Notes: a model not told the origin generated them from the letters alone. A stretch of 15,456 bases of DNA from S010-17 sp036478895 (GCA_036478895.1 JAZGEV010000027.1:1-15456); one strand, 5' to 3'. Positions 7,045 to 15,151 are shown, counted from the stretch's first letter. Numbers and translations are program-made.

Positions 7045-7173
7045 AATATCTATATTTGGAATGAATTTTGCGTAAAAATAAAGGTAAATGTAGTTTTTAA
7101 CAAGAAAATGACTAGAAAAACACAGAGAGAAGTCTTTCTTCTCTTTTCTATTCTCTTTTTTGACTGAAAAGAT

Positions 7174-7181
7174 TACCTTTG
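7174..7181 (+). promoter_or_regulatory. Bacteroidota -7 promoter element upstream of ssrA
   Basis: TACCTTTG is a perfect TAnnTTTG match 88 bases upstream of the mature tmRNA 5' end. A TTTG lies at 7159-7162 but only 11 bases away, closer than the usual about 19-21. The transcript would carry a leader of about 80 bases to be removed by processing. Confidence 0.5.
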
Positions 7182-7268
7182 CACACGTTCTTTATAGATA
7201 AACGAAATACGTTTATATTAAAATAGTCTAGAGTCTTGTTTATACAAGTCTTAAGTCTAAAAATAATT

Positions 7269-7663
7269 GGGGATGACTGGTTTTGACTGCAAGGTTAATT
7301 GAGTTATAAGCATGTCGAGTAATGAAGTTGAACTCGTAAAACGCTATTTCAAATTTTACACGGTGAAAATAATTTCGCTTTAGCTGCATAATCTGAATCA
7401 CAGTAGGATAATGCCTAGTCTCGCCAGGCGAGAAAGCTAAATATCTCTATAAAAGCCTTGGTTAACGGCGTTTTGAATTGAGGTATCGTAAAAGTAAACC
7501 TAGAAATAGAGAGGTCTTGGTTCTGTTTTGAAATTAAAAAGAATAAGCATAAAGTGGATTGTCTTTGGTCAGCTTTTTGTCGAAAATTAATTAAAGAATA
7601 CACATGTAGAAAGTAATTTACTTACTTGTTTGGACGAGAGTTCGATTCTCTCCATCTCCACTA
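7269..7663 (+). ncRNA. ssrA: Transfer-messenger RNA (tmRNA)
   Basis: tmRNA releases ribosomes stalled on broken mRNAs and tags the unfinished peptide for proteolysis. The 5' end GGGGATGACTGGTTTTGAC is the conserved tRNA-like start. The 3' end carries a T-arm (GAGAG TTCGATT CTCTC, 7636-7652) followed by CATCTCC and A, which pairs with GGGGATG (one G-U). The CCA tail is not encoded exactly (ACTA follows). The tag reading frame at 7362-7391 encodes GENNFALAA then TAA, ending in the expected ALAA degron. The length of about 395 bases is normal for Bacteroidota. The ends are given to the position corresponding to CCA; the last encoded acceptor base is probably A7660. A strong terminator follows directly. 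Confidence 0.95.
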
Positions 7664-7710
7664 AAGCCTATAAATGTTGACATTTATAGGCTTTTCTTTT
7701 TTTATTTTTT
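7663..7710 (+). terminator. Intrinsic terminator of ssrA
   Basis: A 14-bp perfect stem, AAAGCCTATAAATG / CATTTATAGGCTTT with a TTGA loop (7663-7694), is followed by a long T-rich tract to 7710. It begins directly after the tmRNA acceptor end. Confidence 0.9.
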
Positions 7711-7783
7711 ATTAGAAACAAAAAAAATACAAATACACCTGTAATAATGTTTAGATTTAGCCACTAATTAAATAAAAACTATT

Positions 7784-8266
7784 GTGAGTAACGATTTTTA
7801 TAAAACAAAAATAGTACCCTATAAAGGTATTATTATTAAAATTTGTAGGGCTTATACAAACTCTCAAGAAGATTTTGAAGATTATTATCAAGAGGTTTGT
7901 TTGCAAATTTGGCGAAGCAATGACAACTTTAAAGAACAATCTAAATGGTCAACTTGGATTTATAGATTAAGTATAAATGTATGCTTAACCTTACTTAAAA
8001 AAAGTAAGAACAAACATCAAAATTTTGTATCAGATTTTGTTTTACCCAATTTAATTGAAGAAACTAATGTTTTTCCTGATGAATCTTTAAATCAATTATA
8101 TGACGCTATTAAACAATTATCCGAAATTGATAGGGCTGTTATATTATTATATCTTGAAGAAAAAACCTATCAAGAAATTGCAAAAATTATAGGTACTAAT
8201 GCTAATAATATAGGCGTACGCATAAAAAGAATAAAAGAACGATTAAAAAAAATATTACAAAAATAA
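7784..8266 (+). CDS. ECF-type RNA polymerase sigma factor
   Basis: A 160-residue sigma-70 family regulator. Region 2 (about 10-73) has the core-binding and -10-recognition pattern, DFEDYYQEVCLQIWR (30-44) and KWSTWIYRLSINVCLTLLKK (54-73). Region 4 (about 104-158) has LSEIDRAVILLYLEEKTYQEIA and the recognition helix around NANNIGVRIKRIKERL. The linker between them is short, as in ECF sigma factors. The only plausible start is GTG at 7784, since no in-frame ATG precedes region 2; TTG at 7782 is out of frame. A GTG start suggests modest translation. The next gene begins 5 bases after the stop and encodes a membrane protein, the classic sigma/anti-sigma arrangement. Its signal and regulon cannot be read from the sequence; possible self-regulation is inference. 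Confidence 0.9.
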   Translation: MSNDFYKTKIVPYKGIIIKICRAYTNSQEDFEDYYQEVCLQIWRSNDNFKEQSKWSTWIYRLSINVCLTLLKKSKNKHQNFVSDFVLPNLIEETNVFPDESLNQLYDAIKQLSEIDRAVILLYLEEKTYQEIAKIIGTNANNIGVRIKRIKERLKKILQK

Positions 8267-8271
8267 AAATT

Positions 8272-8919
8272 ATGACTAAATCTATTGAACAAATTTGGAA
8301 AGAGGGATTTTTAAGAACCGATTCTTTAATTGCCCCGCAAGTAGTAAGCATCTATAATAAAAAATCTATGCACATTGTAGATAAGTTTAAACGCACTTTT
8401 AAAATTAATTACTACGCCATATTCATTTTTTCGATTTTGAATTTTTTCCTTTACAATCATCTAGGCTTTCCATACATTGGAGGTATTATATTTTTCCTTT
8501 TAATTGGCATTCTTATACGAAGTAATAAGCATAAAAAGAAATTGGAAAATTTAGACACAAATGTTAGTAGTTTTCAATATTTAACGTCTTTTAAAAACTG
8601 GCTAAATGACAGTATAAATGAAAATAAAAAAATGATGCGTATTTTTTATCCTTCTATGTTTTTATTAGCAATTTTTACAATAGCAAGCCCATTATTAAAA
8701 ACCGAAGAGTTTAAAGAATTCCTCCAAAATAGCGACCTCTATCTTATTAAAGGTATTCCGTTAGTATTTATAATTGGTGTATTATTTGTAATTGGTACTG
8801 TTACTTATTATAGTGATAAAATATATTTGTGGGATTTAAAATTAGTTTATGGTAAAATGTATTCAAAATTAGATGACTTAATTTCCGAAATTGAATTATT
8901 AAGATCCGCAGAAAAATAA
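8272..8919 (+). CDS. Four-helix membrane protein, probable anti-sigma factor
   Basis: 215 residues. Helical hydrophobic segments lie at about 45-62, 66-83, 124-142 and 160-180. The N-terminal 44 residues and C-terminal 35 residues (acidic and leucine-rich, LDDLISEIELL) would both be cytoplasmic. It has no zinc-binding HxxxCxxC motif and no FecR-like domain, so it does not belong to the usual ZAS or FecR anti-sigma classes. Its position 5 bases after an ECF sigma gene, on the same strand, is the main reason for the anti-sigma call. The short soluble N-terminus (IEQIWKEGFLRTDSLIAPQV) is the most likely sigma-binding part. I recognise the arrangement from other flavobacteria but cannot name the family. 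Confidence 0.65.
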   Translation: MTKSIEQIWKEGFLRTDSLIAPQVVSIYNKKSMHIVDKFKRTFKINYYAIFIFSILNFFLYNHLGFPYIGGIIFFLLIGILIRSNKHKKKLENLDTNVSSFQYLTSFKNWLNDSINENKKMMRIFYPSMFLLAIFTIASPLLKTEEFKEFLQNSDLYLIKGIPLVFIIGVLFVIGTVTYYSDKIYLWDLKLVYGKMYSKLDDLISEIELLRSAEK

Positions 8920-8967
8920 CAGTTTCAAAAAAAAATTTAGTATTTTCGGTTTTCTAATATTTAGCAC

Positions 8968-10080
8968 TTGCAAAAAATAATAATTTCCGTTACAAATGAT
9001 TTAACAACAGACCAACGCGTCCATAAAGTTTCTACATCTATACAAAAAATGGGGTATGAAATACTTTTAGTAGGTAGAAAATTAGAAAACAGTCAAAAAT
9101 TAGAACGAAATTATAAAACCCACAGAATAGATTTATTATTTAATAAAGGATTTTTATTCTATGCGGAATACAATGTCAGATTATTTTTATATTTATTATT
9201 TAAGAAAAAAGCTATTTTATTAGCCAATGATTTAGATACATTATTGCCAAATTATTTAGTTTCAAAAATTCAAAATAAAAAATTAATCTATGACAGTCAC
9301 GAATTATTTACCGAAGTTCCAGAACTTGTAAACCGTCCAAAAACACAAAGAATTTGGTTAAAATTAGAACAAAGGATTGTGCCAAAATTAAAGAATTCCT
9401 ACACAGTTTGTAACTCAATCGCCAATTATTACAATACTAAATATAAAACTGATTTTAAAGTTGTAAGAAACATTCCTGTTTTTGTGAAGCAAGAAGTTAG
9501 AAGTAGGGAACTAGAGGTAAGAAGCAAGAAGCAAGAGGCAATACCAAAGACTATCATCTACCAAGGCGCAACAAATATAGGAAGAGGTTTAGAATTAATG
9601 ATAGAGACGATGGCATTTTTAAATAATCATCAACTAATAATAATAGGTGGTGGCGAAATTTTAAGCGATCTAAAAGAGAAAGTTCTAAAAGAAAATCTTG
9701 AACATAAAATCACTTTTTTAGGTAAAAAAACACCAACCGAGTTAAAAAAAATAACACCAACAGCAGATTTAGGCATTAGTATTGAAGAGGACTTAGGCCT
9801 AAATTATAGATATGCACTGCCTAATAAACTTTTTGATTATATACACGCAAATGTGCCTGTTTTAGTGTCCAATTTACCTGAAATGAAAGCGGTTGTTAAT
9901 CAATATAATATTGGTGAAATTGTGATTGAAAGGACGCCAAAAGTTCTAGCAAATCAAATTGAAAATTTGTTGAATTCAGACTTATCATCCATTAAAGAAA
10001 ATTTGAAAATTGCGGCTCAAAAACTCACATGGAAAAATGAAGAGAAAGTACTTCGAGACCTATTCCACAATATTAAGTAA
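8968..10080 (+). CDS. Glycosyltransferase, GT4-like (GT-B fold)
   Basis: 370 residues, two Rossmann-like halves. The N-terminal half opens with KIIISVTNDLTTDQRVHKVS, and YDSHELF at 108-114 is typical of GT4 enzymes. The C-terminal half has TIIYQGATNIGRGLELMIE (195-213), LIIIGGG (223-229), ITFLGKK (248-254) and the donor-binding stretch YALPNKLFDYIHANVPVLVS (282-301). It transfers a sugar from a nucleotide donor, probably during cell-surface polysaccharide or glycolipid synthesis; donor and acceptor are unknown. The start is TTG 8968, forced by a stop (TAG) at 8962-8964 and by the conserved KIIISVTND directly after it; the next Met is residue 28, inside the first domain. The inter-domain linker (174-191) is encoded by a degenerate 7-bp tandem repeat. 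No other polysaccharide genes lie beside it. Confidence 0.85.
   Translation: MQKIIISVTNDLTTDQRVHKVSTSIQKMGYEILLVGRKLENSQKLERNYKTHRIDLLFNKGFLFYAEYNVRLFLYLLFKKKAILLANDLDTLLPNYLVSKIQNKKLIYDSHELFTEVPELVNRPKTQRIWLKLEQRIVPKLKNSYTVCNSIANYYNTKYKTDFKVVRNIPVFVKQEVRSRELEVRSKKQEAIPKTIIYQGATNIGRGLELMIETMAFLNNHQLIIIGGGEILSDLKEKVLKENLEHKITFLGKKTPTELKKITPTADLGISIEEDLGLNYRYALPNKLFDYIHANVPVLVSNLPEMKAVVNQYNIGEIVIERTPKVLANQIENLLNSDLSSIKENLKIAAQKLTWKNEEKVLRDLFHNIK
9487..9542 (+). repeat. Degenerate heptanucleotide tandem repeat inside the glycosyltransferase gene
   Basis: Consecutive 7-base units: AAGCAAG, AAGTTAG, AAGTAGG, GAACTAG, AGGTAAG, AAGCAAG, AAGCAAG, then a partial AGGCAAT. They encode KQEVRSRELEVRSKKQEA between the two Rossmann halves. 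Because 7 is not a multiple of 3, gain or loss of a unit would shift the frame. Confidence 0.75.
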
Positions 10081-10176
10081 AAACCCTTGATTATTAATGC
10101 CTTGCAAGCAATAAACTTGTTAATAACTTCATCGAAACTATCTCACTTCAAAACACATTAAAACACCTTGTTTTAG

Positions 10177-10184
10177 TATATTTG
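10177..10184 (+). promoter_or_regulatory. Bacteroidota -7 promoter element of gyrB
   Basis: TATATTTG matches TAnnTTTG, 37 bases before the gyrB ATG, giving a leader of about 30 bases. No clear -33 TTG element is found at the expected spacing. Confidence 0.55.
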
Positions 10185-10221
10185 TTTCTTATAAATTTTT
10201 GATATAAAAACACGTTGAAAA

Positions 10222-12162
10222 ATGAGTGAAGATAAAAATAAAAAAAGCAATTACGGAGCCGATAGTATTCAGGCGTTAGAAGGTATGGAGCATGTAAGAA
10301 TGCGTCCATCGATGTATATTGGAGATGTTGGTGTGCGTGGATTACATCACTTAGTTTATGAAGTTGTAGATAATTCTATTGATGAGGCAATGGCAGGTCA
10401 TTGTGATGCAATTTCGGTAATTATTAATGAAGATAACTCGGTATCTGTAAAAGATAATGGTCGTGGAATTCCTGTTGGAATACATAAAAAAGAAGGCGTT
10501 TCTGCACTAGAAGTAGTGATGACCAAAATTGGAGCTGGTGGAAAATTTGATAAAGATTCTTATAAAGTTTCAGGTGGTCTACACGGTGTTGGTGTGTCTG
10601 TTGTAAATGCATTATCATCGCTTTTAAAAGCAACTGTTTATAGAGATGGCAAAGTATGGGAACAAGAATATTCAAAAGGAAAAGCTCTATATCCTGTAAA
10701 AACTGTTGGTACTACAGATGAAAAAGGAACGATGGTTACCTTTATGGCAGATGATTCTATTTTCCAAACTGAAATTAATTTTAATTACGAAACGCTTTCT
10801 ATGCGCATGCGTGAGTTATCCTACTTAAATCAAGGTGTTACAATTACTATTACTGATAAACGTAGAAAAGACGATGAAGGTAATTTTATTGAAGAAGTAT
10901 TTGTTTCTACCGAAGGATTAACTGAATTTGTAAAATATTTAGACTCTTCTCGTGAGCAATTAACATCAAATGTGATTGCTATGGAAGGCGAAAAAAATGG
11001 CATTCCAGTTGAAGTTGCTATGGTTTATAATACATCGTATTCGGAAAACTTACATTCCTATGTGAATAATATTAATACACACGAAGGTGGAACACATTTA
11101 AGTGGTTTCCGTAGAGGATTAACTCATACTTTAAAAAAATATGCTGAAAGTTCTGGCATGTTAAAGAATTTGAAATTTGATATTGCTGGAGACGATTTTC
11201 GTGAAGGATTAACAGCCATTATATCTGTAAAAGTTGCAGAGCCACAATTTGAAGGACAAACAAAAACAAAATTAGGAAACAGAGAAGTTTCTTCGGCAGT
11301 AAGCCAATCAGTTTCTGAAATGTTAACCGATTATTTAGAAGAACATCCAGATGATGCAAAAATCATTGTTCAAAAAGTAATATTAGCCGCTCAAGCACGT
11401 CATGCAGCAAGTAAAGCACGTGAAATGGTGCAGCGTAAAACGGTAATGTCTGGTGGAGGTTTGCCAGGTAAATTATCTGATTGCTCTTGGTCCGATCCAG
11501 AAAAATGCGAAATATATCTAGTTGAGGGAGATTCGGCTGGTGGAACAGCAAAATTAGGAAGAGACCGTAATTATCAAGCAATTTTACCTTTACGTGGAAA
11601 GATTTTAAATGTAGAGAAAGCCATGCAACACAAGGTTTTTGAAAACGAAGAAATTCGTAGTATGTACACAGCACTTGGTGTAACAGTTGGTACAGAAGAA
11701 GACCCAAGAGCACTAAATGTCGCAAAATTACGTTATCATAAAGTCGTTATTATGTGTGATGCCGATGTTGATGGTAGTCATATTGAAACTTTGATTTTAA
11801 CCTTCTTTTTCCGCTATATGCGCGAATTGATTGAAAATGGAAATATTTACGTAGCACAACCACCATTATATTTAGTTAAAAAAGGAAAACAAAGAGAATA
11901 TGCTTGGAGTAACGAAGATCGTGATGCATTAATGAAAAAATTTGGTGGTGGAACAATACAACGTTATAAAGGATTGGGAGAAATGAATGCTATCCAATTA
12001 TGGGATACTACCATGAATCCAGAACACAGAACAATGCGTTTAATGACCATAGAAAACGGTGCGGAAGCAGATCGTGTATTTTCAATGTTAATGGGAGATG
12101 AAGTGCCGCCAAGACGTAAATTTATTGAAGAAAATGCAACATACGCAAATATTGACATATAA
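10222..12162 (+). CDS. gyrB: DNA gyrase subunit B
   Basis: ATPase subunit of gyrase, which with GyrA introduces negative supercoils. It has 646 residues, the compact length usual for Bacteroidota and without the extra TOPRIM insert of enterobacteria. The GHKL ATPase domain has YEVVDNSIDEA (46-56, catalytic Glu47 and Mg-binding Asn51), DNGRGIP (78-84) and the lid GLHGVGVSVVNA (119-130). The transducer domain carries the QTKTKLGN loop (346-353, ATP-contacting Lys348). The TOPRIM domain has EGDSAGG (435-441), PLRGKILNVEKA and DADVDGSH (513-520). QRYKGLGEMN and LWDTTMNPEHRTM near the C-terminus distinguish GyrB from ParE. It starts at ATG 10222. It is the likely first gene of a transcript with the DUF6588 gene (44-base gap) and mdh. 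Confidence 0.98.
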   Translation: MSEDKNKKSNYGADSIQALEGMEHVRMRPSMYIGDVGVRGLHHLVYEVVDNSIDEAMAGHCDAISVIINEDNSVSVKDNGRGIPVGIHKKEGVSALEVVMTKIGAGGKFDKDSYKVSGGLHGVGVSVVNALSSLLKATVYRDGKVWEQEYSKGKALYPVKTVGTTDEKGTMVTFMADDSIFQTEINFNYETLSMRMRELSYLNQGVTITITDKRRKDDEGNFIEEVFVSTEGLTEFVKYLDSSREQLTSNVIAMEGEKNGIPVEVAMVYNTSYSENLHSYVNNINTHEGGTHLSGFRRGLTHTLKKYAESSGMLKNLKFDIAGDDFREGLTAIISVKVAEPQFEGQTKTKLGNREVSSAVSQSVSEMLTDYLEEHPDDAKIIVQKVILAAQARHAASKAREMVQRKTVMSGGGLPGKLSDCSWSDPEKCEIYLVEGDSAGGTAKLGRDRNYQAILPLRGKILNVEKAMQHKVFENEEIRSMYTALGVTVGTEEDPRALNVAKLRYHKVVIMCDADVDGSHIETLILTFFFRYMRELIENGNIYVAQPPLYLVKKGKQREYAWSNEDRDALMKKFGGGTIQRYKGLGEMNAIQLWDTTMNPEHRTMRLMTIENGAEADRVFSMLMGDEVPPRRKFIEENATYANIDI

Positions 12163-12206
12163 ATCACTTTGTTATAGACCAGATATTATTAATTAAAAAG
12201 TAAAGC

Positions 12207-13307
12207 ATGAAAATTAAAGTATTCGCAATTAAAATGATTCTTGTATTTGGTGTGGTTTTTTCTACACAATTAAAAGCACAAAGTATCGATAATTTAATTG
12301 CAGCCGGAAAAGATGATGCTTCTATTTATTTGGGAAACTACATGCAGCCTGCATTTAAAGGACTAATATACAATATGAATAATGGCTGGTATCATACCGG
12401 AAAAGTGCATAAAAAATACGGCTTTGATTTATCTGTTAATGTAAGTGCTTCTTTTGTATCTGACACAGATAAAACTTTTAGTTTTAAAAATTCTGATTAT
12501 AATGTGTTGGAATTAAATGGCTCATCTACATCTGCAGATTTACCTACAGTTATGGGACAAACAAGTACGCAACAAATAAATGTAAAAATACCAATTGATT
12601 TGCTTGGAAACCCAGTTCCACTTGGAATTCACGTTGGTTTTAAAATCTATGATTTTGAAACAATAAATGGTGTTGAGCAAGATTTAATTGACGCAACAGG
12701 TTACGCGGCAGTTCCTTCTCCTATGATACAGTTTGGTATTGGATTACCTTCAAAAACCGATTTAAAATTACGTTTTACGCCAAAAATAAGTAGTGGTGAT
12801 GTTAAGTTTAATATGTTTGGTTTTGGTTTACAGCACGATTTAATGCAATACTTCAGAAAAGAAGATAGTGATAAAAAATCTAAATTCGATTTATCTATAT
12901 TAGGTGCATACACGTCTTTAAAAACTGTTTATACACCAGCAAATACTTCCATTGCTACAAACCAAGAAGCTACTATAAAAATAGATAGTTATACAGCTCA
13001 AGTAATTGGTAATATTAATTTTAAAATTATTGATTTATATGGAGGTTTTGGATATACCGCTGGAAATTCATCATTTAATGTTAATGGAGATTTTACGCAT
13101 TCGTTTGATATTGTAAATATTGGAGGTCTTATAACAAATACAGTTACAGAAACCATTTCAGATCCCATTGCAATAAGTCATTCATTATCTGGTATGAAAT
13201 CTACTATTGGAATGCGCATAAATTTAGCCTTTTTTAAAATTTATGCTGATTATAATTTTCAAGAATATAATACAGCTAATGCCGGAATAGCATTCAGTTT
13301 CAAATAA
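12207..13307 (+). CDS. DUF6588 family outer-membrane beta-barrel protein
   Basis: 366 residues. Residues 1-24 are a signal peptide (basic MKIKVFAIK start, hydrophobic core, cleavage near LKA|QS). The remainder is rich in alternating hydrophobic/polar strands and Gly/Asn/Thr turns, for example LPTVMGQTST, PLGIHVGFKIY, IQFGIGLPSKTDLKLRFTP and KFNMFGFGLQHDL. It ends in the aromatic GIAFSFK that suits Bam-dependent barrels. The pattern fits DUF6588, an uncharacterised Bacteroidota family; I assign it from memory of family wording. No substrate is known. It lies between gyrB and mdh with gaps of 44 and 25 bases, which suggests co-transcription without implying shared function. Confidence 0.8.
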   Translation: MKIKVFAIKMILVFGVVFSTQLKAQSIDNLIAAGKDDASIYLGNYMQPAFKGLIYNMNNGWYHTGKVHKKYGFDLSVNVSASFVSDTDKTFSFKNSDYNVLELNGSSTSADLPTVMGQTSTQQINVKIPIDLLGNPVPLGIHVGFKIYDFETINGVEQDLIDATGYAAVPSPMIQFGIGLPSKTDLKLRFTPKISSGDVKFNMFGFGLQHDLMQYFRKEDSDKKSKFDLSILGAYTSLKTVYTPANTSIATNQEATIKIDSYTAQVIGNINFKIIDLYGGFGYTAGNSSFNVNGDFTHSFDIVNIGGLITNTVTETISDPIAISHSLSGMKSTIGMRINLAFFKIYADYNFQEYNTANAGIAFSFK

Positions 13308-13332
13308 AATAATAATTAAAAAATAAATTAAA

Positions 13333-14259
13333 ATGAAAGTAACCGTAGTTGGCGCAGGAGCAGTTGGCGCAAGTTGTGCAGAATACATAGCTATTAGAAA
13401 TTTTGCTAAAGAAGTTGTAATACTAGATATTAAAGAAGGTTTTGCTGAAGGTAAAGCCATGGATTTAATGCAAACAGCTTCATTGTTGAAATTTGACACT
13501 ATGATAAATGGTGTAACCAATGATTATTCAAAAACAGCAAACAGTGATGTTTGTGTTATAACATCTGGAATTCCTCGTAAACCAGGTATGACTCGTGAAG
13601 AATTAATTGGCATCAATGCTGGTATTGTAAAAATGGTCTCTTCGAGTATTTTAAAACATTCTCCAAATGTAATTTTTATTGTGGTTAGTAATCCTATGGA
13701 TACCTTAGCTTACTTGGTTCACAAAACTACTGGTATTGCTAAAAATAGAATTATTGGAATGGGTGGCGCATTAGATTCTGCTCGTTTTAAATATAGGTTA
13801 GCTGAAGCTTTAGGCGCACCAATATCAGACATTGATGGTATGGTGATTGGTGGACATAGTGATAAAGGGATGATTCCTTTAACTCGATTAGCTACTAGAA
13901 ACTCTGTACCTGTTACCGAATTTTTATCAGACGACCGTTTAGAAAAAGTTGCTGCTGACACTAAAGTTGGTGGTGCTACATTAACAGGTTTATTAGGCAC
14001 ATCTGCTTGGTATGCTCCTGGTGCTGCAGTATCAGGTATGGTTCATGCAATAGCTACCGATTCTCAAAAAATGTTTCCAGTATCTGCCTTATTAAATGGT
14101 GAGTATGGATTGAGTGATCTATCTATTGGTGTTCCAGTAATTTTAGGTAAAAATGGTATTGAAAAAATTGTTACCATCAATTTAAACGATGCAGAAAAAG
14201 CTAAAATGGCTGAAAGTGCAGCAGCAGTAAAGAAAACAAATACACTTTTAGAATTGTAA
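13333..14259 (+). CDS. mdh: Malate dehydrogenase
   Basis: NAD-dependent oxidation of malate to oxaloacetate in the TCA cycle, cytoplasmic. 308 residues of the LDH-like MDH type. NAD-binding GAGAVGASCAEY (7-18) with Asp32 at the end of the second strand favours NAD. Substrate residues are Arg82 and Arg88 in IPRKPGMTREE (Arg rather than Gln marks malate specificity), Asn120 in VVSNPMD, Arg151 in LDSARFKYRLA, and the catalytic His175 in GGHSDKGM with Asp148 as partner. The GGHSD wording, rather than GGHGD, is usual in Bacteroidota. It starts at ATG 13333 after an A-rich leader with no Shine-Dalgarno sequence. It is probably the last gene of the gyrB transcript, followed by a strong terminator. 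Confidence 0.96.
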   Translation: MKVTVVGAGAVGASCAEYIAIRNFAKEVVILDIKEGFAEGKAMDLMQTASLLKFDTMINGVTNDYSKTANSDVCVITSGIPRKPGMTREELIGINAGIVKMVSSSILKHSPNVIFIVVSNPMDTLAYLVHKTTGIAKNRIIGMGGALDSARFKYRLAEALGAPISDIDGMVIGGHSDKGMIPLTRLATRNSVPVTEFLSDDRLEKVAADTKVGGATLTGLLGTSAWYAPGAAVSGMVHAIATDSQKMFPVSALLNGEYGLSDLSIGVPVILGKNGIEKIVTINLNDAEKAKMAESAAAVKKTNTLLEL

Positions 14260-14280
14260 TAAACAATTTTAAATAAGTCT

Positions 14281-14310
14281 AAAACCCACTAAAACTTAGT
14301 GGGTTTTTTT
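14281..14310 (+). terminator. Intrinsic terminator after mdh
   Basis: An 11-bp perfect stem, AAACCCACTAA / TTAGTGGGTTT with an AAC loop (14282-14306), continues into a T run to 14310. It lies 22 bases past the mdh stop and closes the gyrB-DUF6588-mdh group. Confidence 0.92.
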
Positions 14311-14333
14311 ATGCCCGTTATAATATCAAATCA

Positions 14334-14363
14334 TCCGTTAATCGAATGAAAACGACCGTTAAT
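14334..14363 (+). promoter_or_regulatory. Candidate LytTR-type response-regulator binding site
   Basis: Two direct repeats, TCCGTTAAT (14334-14342) and ACCGTTAAT (14355-14363), lie exactly 12 bases apart. Both match the LytTR-family consensus [TA][AC][CA]GTTN[AG][TG], whose two half-sites are separated by 12 bases. A third, weaker CCCGTTATA sits one turn-pair upstream (14314-14322). The site lies 120 bases ahead of the barrel gene at 14483, just after the mdh terminator, so the barrel gene is the likely target. Confidence 0.6.
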
Positions 14364-14482
14364 ACAATCGGACTTTTAAAAATTGTTACTTATTTTTAAA
14401 TTTGTTGCATAAACTAGGTAACAAAATTAAAGTACCTTGTATATATAGATGTAAATAATAAAAACAATTAAAATTAAAAATT

Positions 14483-15151
14483 ATGATTACGAATTTAAAA
14501 AGATTATCAATAGTATTAGCATTAGTATTTATTAGCATAAATGCAAAAGCACAATTAACCATTAAAGCAGGTTTAACATCTGCCGACATTTCTTTATCCG
14601 ATAATTCTGGAGCATTAGACCAATTAAACAAAGCTAAAAAAGGTTTGCATTTTGGAATTTTTAGAGATAAAAAAATGAATGACTTATTATCTTTTGAAAC
14701 AGGCTTAATGTTTGATCAAAAAGGAATGAAAAGAATTACTGAAGTTGGTAGTGTAACCACAACCGATATTATGAACATAGCCTACTTACAATTACCAGTT
14801 GCTTTAAAAATTGGTTTAGATGTAAACGATGATGTGAGAATATTTGGAAAACTTGGTGGTTATGGTGCTTATGGTTTATCTGGTAAACTTGATACAGAAG
14901 TTGTAACGTCTGGAGTTGTTTCTTCTACAACCGCGTCTGATTTAAATATTGGAACAGATGTTGCTGCAGGTGATCAAGTTAAGCCAATTGATTTTGGTGG
15001 TGAAGTTGGTGTTGGTATACAATACAAAAGCTTTTCTTTTGAAATGGATTTAGGTATGGGTTTAGCAAATATTGCTACAGACACATCATCTGGAGAAGAC
15101 TTTAAAAACAAAGAATTTAAATTCACTTTAGGCTACTCTTTTGGTAAATAA
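14483..15151 (+). CDS. PorT-family outer-membrane beta-barrel protein
   Basis: 222 residues with a signal peptide (1-23, cleavage near AKA|Q). The mature part begins LTIKAGLTSADIS and continues with amphipathic strands: LSFETGLMFDQKGMK, IAYLQLPVALKIGLDV, VRIFGKLGGYGAYGLSGK, DFGGEVGVGIQYKSFSFEMDLGMGL (given here as strand positions about 171-195) and a C-terminal KFTLGYSFGK. This is the outer-membrane beta-barrel domain pattern (PorT/OMP_b-brl_2). The YLQLPV motif is typical. Role unknown; such proteins are generally small porin-like or structural barrels. It is a single gene between two terminators. Its long upstream region (14311-14482) holds the LytTR-type site and an inverted repeat TTGTTAC/GTAACAA (14383-14389, 14418-14424), suggesting dedicated regulation. 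Confidence 0.85.
   Translation: MITNLKRLSIVLALVFISINAKAQLTIKAGLTSADISLSDNSGALDQLNKAKKGLHFGIFRDKKMNDLLSFETGLMFDQKGMKRITEVGSVTTTDIMNIAYLQLPVALKIGLDVNDDVRIFGKLGGYGAYGLSGKLDTEVVTSGVVSSTTASDLNIGTDVAAGDQVKPIDFGGEVGVGIQYKSFSFEMDLGMGLANIATDTSSGEDFKNKEFKFTLGYSFGK

Noticed and set aside
7125..7146. Hairpin AGAGAAG-TCTTT-CTTCTCT upstream of ssrA as a terminator
   Set aside because: No plus-strand gene ends before it, and the nearest gene is transcribed away from it; the purine/pyrimidine run may pair by chance.
7415..7603. Minus-strand 62-codon open frame
   Set aside because: It lies wholly inside the tmRNA gene, whose ends, tag and T-arm are clear.
9487..9542. CRISPR-like array
   Set aside because: The units are 7 bases, contiguous and without spacers, inside a protein gene.
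10424..10675. Minus-strand open frames within gyrB (also 11363-11725)
   Set aside because: They are shadows of gyrB coding sequence with no recognisable protein features.
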